From the NCBI RefSeq assembly GCF_021295335.1, contig NZ_JAIWOT010000001.1, positions 3,061,501-3,125,500 on the forward strand: DNA of 64,000 bases, written 5' to 3'. The notes under the pieces were generated by a model. It was not told the DNA's origin, made no database searches, and worked only from the letters and a program-made list of their open reading frames with translations. Both the position numbers and the translations under genes were made by a program. Source of the DNA: Komagataeibacter sp. FNDCF1. GTDB lineage: Bacteria; Pseudomonadota; Alphaproteobacteria; Acetobacterales; Acetobacteraceae. Below are positions 57,629 to 64,000 of the stretch, piece after piece. How positions within the stretch are numbered: position 1 is the first letter of the stretch; each line of letters starts with the position of its first letter.

Positions 57629-58635
57629 GTACGCCCGATAAGGAAGGCAACGTGACGACTCCACTGCCCAATGTGGATATGGATAATCCGCAGGATGTGT
57701 CGCGGATGCTCGTCAGTGGCTATGGGCTGAGTGGGGAAGGCTTCCACTACCGTTCCTTCGCGCGCCCGGTCATGCTGGAAGCAACGCCTGAACTGCCCAA
57801 CGAATATGAAGATGATACCCATCATCATGTGGACGACAATCTTGCCGAATTTCCGTCGGCCCCGGTAGCCGAGCCGGAGCCGGTGGCGGAACCGGTACAT
57901 ATCCCTGTAATGCCTCCGATTCTTGCGGAAGTTGCGCCACCGCCACCGCCACCTCCCCCACCACCGCCGCCACCTCCCCCGCATACGCCTGTTGTGGCGC
58001 GCGTGGCGCCGTCTGTTGTGGAAACAACAGTGCCCGAGCCCGTGATTGAAGCGGCCGAGGCCAGGGCGGAAACGGCTGCAGCCACAGCGTCGCCGCCGGA
58101 GGTCCCGCCCCGGCAGGATACGGTACGCCCGGCCACGACAGCCGATACGGCGTCCCCTGCCGGGCATGAGCGGCGTGGACTGCAGCCTTTCGCCACGGCG
58201 CCCGCCGCAGCATCCGCTACCGTGCCGCCGCAGGCCGCGGCGCCTGGTGTTGCGTCCGGGGCGGGCGTGCCGTCCGTGCAGGCTGACGACTGGGCACCCG
58301 TGCCCAAGGCCCAGCAACGCCGTGGCCAGCGCCCCACGGGGCCGGGTTTCTTCTTTGCCAAGGGGAATGAGCGGATCATGAGCGCCCGACTGTTCCAGCC
58401 GGCACCTGTGGCCCGTCCTGCTTCCAAACCTGTTTCCAAGGTGACCACGATGACCAAGTTCGACAAGAGTGCCAAGAATAACCTGACCGGGCGCCAGTCC
58501 GCGCCGTCCGATAATTCACCGACCTTGACGGAAGTGTTCATGACGCTGGGTGGTCGTGCCACGGACAGGCTGGTGCCAAAGCCCAGCCTGCGTGATGCGC
58601 TGCTGCGCAAGCGTGAGGAAAGCGAGGGAGCCTGA
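57625..58635 (+). CDS. ccpAx: Cellulose-complementing factor CcpAx (BcsH)
   Basis: Protein found only in Komagataeibacter-type producers; it is needed for linear arrangement of synthase complexes and for crystalline cellulose, and binds BcsD in the periplasm or cortical structure. 336 residues, low complexity: an acidic N-terminal half, a run of 15 prolines (57937-57981, residues 105-119), an Ala/Pro/Thr-rich linker, and a conserved basic C-terminal region (GPGFFFAKGNERIMSARLF; LTEVFMTLGGRATDRL). Start is GTG overlapping the cmcAx stop. No signal peptide is visible. Its stop codon lies within a hairpin. Confidence 0.92.
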   Translation: MSTPDKEGNVTTPLPNVDMDNPQDVSRMLVSGYGLSGEGFHYRSFARPVMLEATPELPNEYEDDTHHHVDDNLAEFPSAPVAEPEPVAEPVHIPVMPPILAEVAPPPPPPPPPPPPPPPHTPVVARVAPSVVETTVPEPVIEAAEARAETAAATASPPEVPPRQDTVRPATTADTASPAGHERRGLQPFATAPAAASATVPPQAAAPGVASGAGVPSVQADDWAPVPKAQQRRGQRPTGPGFFFAKGNERIMSARLFQPAPVARPASKPVSKVTTMTKFDKSAKNNLTGRQSAPSDNSPTLTEVFMTLGGRATDRLVPKPSLRDALLRKREESEGA

Positions 58636-58654
58636 TCTTATCCGGGGATCAGGC
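58630..58654 (+). terminator. Hairpin on the ccpAx stop codon (possible attenuator or processing site)
   Basis: GCCTGATC (58630-58637) pairs with GATCAGGC (58647-58654) around a 9-base loop. It spans the ccpAx TGA and has no T-run, so full termination is unlikely; partial attenuation or RNA processing between ccpAx and bcsA is more plausible. A second small stem CCGCA/TGCGG occurs at 58709-58723. Confidence 0.4.
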
Positions 58655-58817
58655 CCTGTGGTCGGCCTGTCTGTCATGGATAGGGGACACAGGGGCAACC
58701 CGATGATCCGCAGGCTATGCGGGCCAAAAGGCGACATGACGGACCGGACAAGTCTGAAGGTTTTCTTTTGAGTGTAACTATCTGTTTTATCAGTATTTAT
58801 TATCGGACGAATTATTG

Positions 58818-61055
58818 ATGTCAGAGGTTCAGTCGTCAGCGCCTGCAGAAAGTTGGTTTGGTCGCGTTTCCAACAGGATACTGTCACTTCGGGGTGCCAG
58901 TTACGTCGTTGGGGCATTGGGCATATTTGCCCTGATTGCCGCGACTATGGGCACGCTATCGATACATGAACAGCTGATTGTGGCCATAACATGTGTCGTG
59001 GTCTTTTTTATCGTTGGCCGTCGCAAGAGCCGCCGTACGCAGCTCTTCCTGGAAGTACTGTCGGCCCTTGTTTCCCTGCGTTACCTGACGTGGCGCCTGA
59101 CTGAAACACTGGATTTCGACACCTGGCTCCAGGGGCTGCTGGGCGTCACGCTGCTGCTGGCGGAACTGTATGCGCTGTATATGCTGTTCCTCAGCTATTT
59201 CCAGACCATCTCCCCTTTGCATCGTCCGCCGCTGCCCCTGTCTCCCAACCCGGATGACTGGCCGACTGTCGACATCTTCATCCCGACATATGACGAAAGC
59301 CTGAGCATCGTGCGCCTGACGGTGCTGGGTGCCCTGGGTATCGACTGGCCACCCGAAAAGGTGAATGTCTATATCCTTGATGATGGCGAGCGTGAGGAAT
59401 TCGCCCGTTTTGCCGAGGAATGCGGCGCCCGTTACATTGCCCGTCCCGATAATGCGCATGCCAAGGCCGGCAACCTCAACTACGCCATCAAGCACACGAC
59501 TGGCGATCACATCCTGATCCTGGATTGCGATCACATCCCGACACGCGCCTTCCTGCAGATTGCGATGGGATGGATGGTCGAGGATCCGAAGATCGCGCTG
59601 ATGCAGACGCCGCATCACTTCTATTCTCCCGATCCCTTCCAGCGTAACCTGGCCGTCGGATATCGTACGCCGCCTGAAGGCAACCTGTTCTACGGGGTCA
59701 TTCAGGATGGCAGCGACTTCTGGGATGCAACGTTCTTCTGTGGTTCCTGCGCCATCCTGCGCCGCAAGGCAATCGAGGAGATCGGTGGCTTCGCGACCGA
59801 GACCGTGACGGAAGACGCCCATACCGCCCTGCGCATGCAGCGCAGGGGCTGGTCGACGGCCTACCTGCGTATCCCGCTGGCCAGCGGCCTGGCGACGGAA
59901 CGCCTTGTCACGCATATCGGCCAGCGCATGCGCTGGGCACGTGGCATGATCCAGATCTTCCGTATTGATAACCCCATGCTGGGGGGCGGTCTGAAACTGG
60001 GGCAGCGGCTTTGCTACCTTTCGGCAATGACATCGTTCTTCTTCGCCATTCCCCGTGTCATCTTCCTTGCCTTTCCACTGGCATTCCTTTTCTTCAGCCA
60101 GAACATCATTGCCGCGTCACCGCTGGCGGTGCTGGCCTACGCCATTCCGCACATGTTCCACTCCATCGCGACTGCGGCAAAGGTGAACAAGGGCTGGCGC
60201 TATTCCTTCTGGAGTGAAGTGTACGAAACCGTTATGGCGCTGTTCCTGGTGCGTGTGACCATCGTGACGATGCTCTTCCCCTCCAAGGGCAAGTTCAACG
60301 TGACGGAAAAGGGCGGTGTTCTGGAACGTGAGGAATTCGACCTTGGCGCAACATATCCGAACATCATCTTCGCGGTGATCATGGCGATTGGCCTGCTGCG
60401 TGGCATATATGCCCTGGGCTTCGAGCATCTGGACATCATTGCGGAACGTGCGTACGCGCTCAACTGCATCTGGTCGGTGATCAGTCTCCTCATCCTTCTG
60501 GCGGCAATCTCGGTGGGACGTGAAACCAAGCAGGTCCGGCATAGTCACCGTGTGAATGCCCGCATTCCCGTAACCGTGTATGATTACGACGGAAATATTA
60601 GCCATGGCATCACGCAGGACGTGTCCATGGGTGGGGTCGCCATTCACATGCCCTGGCGCAATGTGACGCCCGACCAGCCGGTGCAGACCGTCGTTCACGC
60701 CGTGCTGGACGGGGAGGTGGTCAATCTTCCCGCCACCATGAGCCGCAGCGCGAACGGCAAGTCCGTCTTTACATGGAACATCAATTCGCTCCCGACCGAA
60801 GCCGCTGTTGTCCGGTTCGTGTTTGGGCGCGCCGATGCCTGGCTGCAATGGAATGATTACGAGGATGACCGGCCGCTGCGCAGCCTGTGGAGCCTGATCC
60901 TCAGCATCAAGGCGCTGTTCCGCAGGAAGGGTCAGATGGTTGCCCAAAGTCGTCCGCAAAATAAACCCATTGCACTGCCGGTTGAGCGCAGGGAGCCAAC
61001 AAGCAGTCAGGGTGGTCAGAAACAGGAAGGAAAGATCAGTCGTGCGGCCTCGTGA
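58818..61055 (+). CDS. bcsA: Cellulose synthase catalytic subunit BcsA
   Basis: Inner-membrane GT2 glycosyltransferase that polymerises glucose from UDP-glucose and exports the chain. 745 residues: N-terminal membrane helices (about 28-130), catalytic domain with DD at 188-189, DCD at 236-238, TED at 331-333 and QRMRW at 369-373, further membrane helices (about 395-560), and a C-terminal PilZ domain with RHSHR (574-578) and DVSMGG (601-606) that binds c-di-GMP and relieves autoinhibition. ATG 58818 is preceded by TTG. All catalytic motifs are intact. One base separates its stop from bcsB. Confidence 0.98.
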   Translation: MSEVQSSAPAESWFGRVSNRILSLRGASYVVGALGIFALIAATMGTLSIHEQLIVAITCVVVFFIVGRRKSRRTQLFLEVLSALVSLRYLTWRLTETLDFDTWLQGLLGVTLLLAELYALYMLFLSYFQTISPLHRPPLPLSPNPDDWPTVDIFIPTYDESLSIVRLTVLGALGIDWPPEKVNVYILDDGEREEFARFAEECGARYIARPDNAHAKAGNLNYAIKHTTGDHILILDCDHIPTRAFLQIAMGWMVEDPKIALMQTPHHFYSPDPFQRNLAVGYRTPPEGNLFYGVIQDGSDFWDATFFCGSCAILRRKAIEEIGGFATETVTEDAHTALRMQRRGWSTAYLRIPLASGLATERLVTHIGQRMRWARGMIQIFRIDNPMLGGGLKLGQRLCYLSAMTSFFFAIPRVIFLAFPLAFLFFSQNIIAASPLAVLAYAIPHMFHSIATAAKVNKGWRYSFWSEVYETVMALFLVRVTIVTMLFPSKGKFNVTEKGGVLEREEFDLGATYPNIIFAVIMAIGLLRGIYALGFEHLDIIAERAYALNCIWSVISLLILLAAISVGRETKQVRHSHRVNARIPVTVYDYDGNISHGITQDVSMGGVAIHMPWRNVTPDQPVQTVVHAVLDGEVVNLPATMSRSANGKSVFTWNINSLPTEAAVVRFVFGRADAWLQWNDYEDDRPLRSLWSLILSIKALFRRKGQMVAQSRPQNKPIALPVERREPTSSQGGQKQEGKISRAAS

Positions 61056-61056
61056 T

Positions 61057-63468
61057 ATGAAAATGGTGTCCCTGATCGCGCTGCTGGTCTTTGCAACGGG
61101 AGCGCAGGCCGCGCCAGTTGCATCCAAAGCGCCTGCCAACCAGCCTGCAGGCAGTGACCTGCCGCCCCTGCCTGCCGCAGCACCCGCAGCCGCAGCATCC
61201 ACGCCTGCCCAGCCGCAGTCCGCAACCGCCGCCGCAACCAGCCCCGACCCGGCCGCAGCCAGCGCGGCCGATGCCGTGGTTGACAGTGCCGAAAGCGCAA
61301 CCGGCATCGGTTCCGATGTGGCCACGGTGCACACCTATTCCCTGCGGGAACTGGGCGCACAGAACGCGCTGACCATGCGTGGTGCCGCACCGCTGCAGGG
61401 ATTGCAGTTCGGTATTCCGGGCGACCAGCTGGTTACCTCGGCGCGGCTTGTCGTGTCGGGTGCGATGTCACCCAACCTGCAGCCAGAAAACAGCGCGGTT
61501 ACGATCACGCTGAACGAACAGTATATCGGCACGCTGCGTCCCGATCCCTCGCACCCTTCCTTTGGTCCGCTGTCGTTTGACATCAATCCGATCTTCTTTG
61601 TCAGCGGCAACCGCCTGAATTTCAATTTCGCGTCCGGTTCAAAGGGATGTGCCGATCCGACCAACGGATTGCAGTGGGCCAGCGTGTCCGAACATTCCGA
61701 ACTGCAGATCACGACCATCCCGCTTCCTCCCCGTCGTCAGCTGTCGCGTCTGCCCCAGCCGTTCTTCGACAAGAACGTAAGGCAGAAAACGGTTATTCCG
61801 TTCGTGCTCGCACAGACATTTGATCCCGAGGTCCTGAAGGCGTCGGGCATCCTGGCGTCCTGGTTCGGCCAGCAGACCGATTTCCGCGGGGTGAACTTCC
61901 CCGTGTTTTCCACCATCCCGCAGACTGGCAACGCCGTTGTGATCGGTGTGGCGGATGAACTGCCTTCCGCACTTGGCCGCCCCTCCATAAGCGGGCCGAC
62001 CCTGATGGAAGTGGCCAACCCGTCCGACCCCAATGGCACCATCCTGCTGGTAACGGGTCGTGACCGTGATGAAGTCATTACCGCCAGCAAGGGCGTGAGC
62101 TTCGGGGCCAGTACGCTGCCGGTGGCGGCACGCATGGATGTGGCGCCGATCGATGTCGCACCCCGCGTGGCCAATGACGCGCCTTCCTTCATCCCCACCA
62201 ACCGCCCTGTCCGGCTGGGTGAACTGGTGCCGGTCAGCGCCCTGCAGGGTGAGGGGTATACGCCCGGCGTGCTGTCCGTGCCGTTCCGTGTCTCGCCGGA
62301 CCTGTATACGTGGCGCGACCGGCCGTACAAGCTGAACGTACGCTTCCGCGCGCCGGACGGGCCGATACTGGACGTGGCGCGTTCGCATCTCGATGTGGGT
62401 ATCAACAATACCTACCTGCAGTCCTATTCCCTGCGCGAGAAAAGCACCATCGTCGACCAGCTGATGCAGCGCCTCACCGGTGGCGGCCAGAACGCAACCG
62501 TGGAAAAGCATACGCTGACCATTCCGCCCTGGATGGTGTTTGGCCAGGATCAGCTGCAGTTCTATTTCGATGCCGCGCCGCTGGCCCAGCCCGGATGCCG
62601 GCCCGGGCCCAGCCTGATCCACCTGTCGGTTGATCCTGATTCATCGATCGACCTGTCCAACGCCTATCACATCACGCGCATGCCCAACCTGGCCTACATG
62701 GCCAGCGCGGGGTATCCGTTCACCACCTATGCCGATCTTTCACGCTCCGCCGTGGTGTTGCCCGACCATCCGAATGGCACGGTTGTCAGCGCGTATCTCG
62801 ACATGATGGGCTTCATGGGGGCGACGACGTGGTACCCGGTATCGGGGCTGGATATCGTTTCGGCCGATCATGTGAACGATGTGGCCGACAGGAACCTGAT
62901 CGTCCTGTCTACGCTCTCCAATAGCGGGGATGTTTCATCGCTGCTGTCGAACTCGTCGTACCAGATTGCGGACGGACGTCTCCATATGGGGCTGCGCTCG
63001 ACCCTCAGCGGCGTGTGGAACATCTTCCAGGATCCGATGTCGGCGATCACCGGCACCCGCCCGACCGAGGTCGATACCACCCTGAGCGGTGGCGTTGGCG
63101 CCATGGTGGAAGCGGAATCCCCGCTGGCATCCGGGCGGACCGTTCTCGCCCTGCTGTCAGGTGATGGGCAGGGGCTGGACAATCTGGTCCAGATCCTCGG
63201 GCAGCGTAAGAACCAGGCAAAGATCCAGGGCGATCTTGTTATCGCGCATGGGGATGACCTGACCTCATACCGCAGTTCTCCCCTTTATACCGTTGGCACG
63301 CTGCCCATGTGGCTCATGCCGGACTGGTATATGCATAACCATCCTGTCCGCGTGATCGTGGTGGGACTGGTCGGATGCCTGCTGATTGTGGCCGTGCTGG
63401 TCCGTGCCCTGCTGCGGCACGCACTGTTCCGCCGGCGGCAGCTGCAGGAAGAAAGGCAGAAATCGTGA
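61057..63468 (+). CDS. bcsB: Cellulose synthase regulatory subunit BcsB
   Basis: Periplasmic subunit that guides the glucan from BcsA and is needed for synthesis. 803 residues: signal peptide [18 protein letters not shown], a long Ala/Pro/Ser/Gln-rich linker (about 20-80), then two carbohydrate-binding-domain plus flavodoxin-like repeats, and a C-terminal membrane helix ([20 protein letters not shown] near 775) that packs against BcsA. ATG 61057 begins 2 bases after the bcsA stop; a second ATG at 61063 is possible. BcsA and BcsB are separate proteins here, whereas some strains fuse them. The stop overlaps the bcsC GTG. Confidence 0.97.
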   Translation: MKMVSLIALLVFATGAQAAPVASKAPANQPAGSDLPPLPAAAPAAAASTPAQPQSATAAATSPDPAAASAADAVVDSAESATGIGSDVATVHTYSLRELGAQNALTMRGAAPLQGLQFGIPGDQLVTSARLVVSGAMSPNLQPENSAVTITLNEQYIGTLRPDPSHPSFGPLSFDINPIFFVSGNRLNFNFASGSKGCADPTNGLQWASVSEHSELQITTIPLPPRRQLSRLPQPFFDKNVRQKTVIPFVLAQTFDPEVLKASGILASWFGQQTDFRGVNFPVFSTIPQTGNAVVIGVADELPSALGRPSISGPTLMEVANPSDPNGTILLVTGRDRDEVITASKGVSFGASTLPVAARMDVAPIDVAPRVANDAPSFIPTNRPVRLGELVPVSALQGEGYTPGVLSVPFRVSPDLYTWRDRPYKLNVRFRAPDGPILDVARSHLDVGINNTYLQSYSLREKSTIVDQLMQRLTGGGQNATVEKHTLTIPPWMVFGQDQLQFYFDAAPLAQPGCRPGPSLIHLSVDPDSSIDLSNAYHITRMPNLAYMASAGYPFTTYADLSRSAVVLPDHPNGTVVSAYLDMMGFMGATTWYPVSGLDIVSADHVNDVADRNLIVLSTLSNSGDVSSLLSNSSYQIADGRLHMGLRSTLSGVWNIFQDPMSAITGTRPTEVDTTLSGGVGAMVEAESPLASGRTVLALLSGDGQGLDNLVQILGQRKNQAKIQGDLVIAHGDDLTSYRSSPLYTVGTLPMWLMPDWYMHNHPVRVIVVGLVGCLLIVAVLVRALLRHALFRRRQLQEERQKS

Positions 63469-63470
63469 AC

Positions 63471-64000
63471 ATGAACAGACGATACGTCTTTTCCCTTTCT
63501 GCCGGCCTGCTTGCCAGCAGTTGCATGACCGTGCTGGTGGCCGTGCCCGTTGCCCGTGCGCAGCAGGCCTCCACCGCCATGACCGGAACCCAGGCTTCGG
63601 GCGGTGCGGCGGCGCCACGGCAGATCCTGTTGCAGCAGGCCCGTTTCTGGCTTCAGCAGCAGCAGTATGACAATGCCCGTCAGGCGTTGCAGAACGCCCA
63701 GCGCGTGGCGCCGGACGCCCCTGACGTGCTTGAGGTGCAGGGTGAATACCAGACGGCGATCGGCAACCGGGAAGCAGCGGCCGATACGCTGCGGCATCTC
63801 CAGCAGGTGGCGCCGGGCAGCACTGCGGCAAACGGCCTGAGCGACCTGCTGCACGAACGCTCCATTTCGACGTCCGACCTGTCACAGGTGCGTTCCCTTG
63901 CCGCATCGGGGCATAACGCGCAGGCGGTGCAGGGATACCAGAAGCTGTTCAACGGCGGTAAGCCACCCCATTCGCTGGCGGTGGAATACTACCAGACCAT
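63471..64000 (+). CDS. bcsC: Cellulose synthase outer-membrane subunit BcsC (3' truncated by window)
   Basis: TPR-rich periplasmic protein ending in an outer-membrane beta-barrel, through which cellulose exits. About 176 residues are seen: signal peptide MNRRYVFSLSAGLLASSCMT ending near VARA, then the first TPR repeats (QARFWLQQQQYDNARQALQNA; GNREAAADTLRHLQQVAPGS; AQAVQGYQKLFNGG). ATG 63471 gives the known MNRRY start; GTG 63465, overlapping the bcsB stop, would add two residues. The barrel and the following bcsD lie outside the window. Confidence 0.95.
   Translation, partial: MNRRYVFSLSAGLLASSCMTVLVAVPVARAQQASTAMTGTQASGGAAAPRQILLQQARFWLQQQQYDNARQALQNAQRVAPDAPDVLEVQGEYQTAIGNREAAADTLRHLQQVAPGSTAANGLSDLLHERSISTSDLSQVRSLAASGHNAQAVQGYQKLFNGGKPPHSLAVEYYQT

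Overview
The window is chromosomal DNA from a GC-rich acetic acid bacterium, almost certainly Komagataeibacter (formerly Gluconacetobacter/Acetobacter xylinus group). The decisive evidence is the right end, where cmcAx (GH8 endoglucanase), ccpAx (cellulose-complementing factor), bcsA, bcsB and the start of bcsC lie in the order found only in these cellulose producers. bcsA and bcsB are separate genes here, not fused. The rest is alphaproteobacterial housekeeping: dusB-ntrBC-ntrYX-hfq-hflX, hisZ-purA, rluD/rpoH, an ALAS-type hemA, minCDE and a fused ispDF. The species cannot be fixed from this sequence.

Layout. 1-4.5 kb: a truncated FecE-type ABC ATPase, a small secreted protein, a coiled-coil outer-membrane porin, a methyltransferase and a glyoxalase. 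4.5-7.6 kb: dapF-mtaB-ftsY with touching or overlapping junctions. 7.7-12 kb (minus strand): a transketolase-like gene that has lost its cofactor and catalytic residues, then gap and pgk. 12-20 kb: a lipoprotein, hemA, a DsbA-like thioredoxin whose 3' end looks frameshifted, a degenerate gamma-glutamyltransferase-like lipoprotein, recA with a possible SOS box, a small lipoprotein and a glycerate kinase. 20-27 kb: coaA, an AldA-like dehydrogenase, a ferritin-like protein, a GntR regulator, minCDE and an FzlA-like GST. 27-35.6 kb: a BaiN-like flavoprotein broken by a C-tract frameshift, an MBOAT acyltransferase, rarA, rluC, asmA and atp12. 35.7-47 kb: ispDF (minus strand), then the long nitrogen-regulation/RNA-chaperone cluster and an inositol-monophosphatase-family gene. 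47-56 kb: mazG, argC, tRNA-Leu(CAA), serC, hisZ, purA, rpoH, rluD, a small membrane protein and tRNA-Glu(CTC). 56-64 kb: an AT-rich 0.6-kb control region followed by the cellulose operon.

The most notable signals that ordinary gene calls do not explain are: (i) six copies of an ~80-bp double-hairpin repeat, five of them exactly in gaps between convergent genes, where they look like exapted two-way terminators; (ii) a perfect FNR/CRP-type palindrome (TTGAT-N4-ATCAA) in the AT-rich region upstream of the cellulose operon; (iii) the transketolase-like pseudoenzyme upstream of gap-pgk; (iv) two apparent frameshifts, one consistent with a short direct-repeat deletion (dsbA-like) and one in a C6 tract (baiN-like); and (v) a hairpin on the ccpAx stop codon, between ccpAx and bcsA. 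No CRISPR array, insertion sequence, prophage or obvious defence system was seen.
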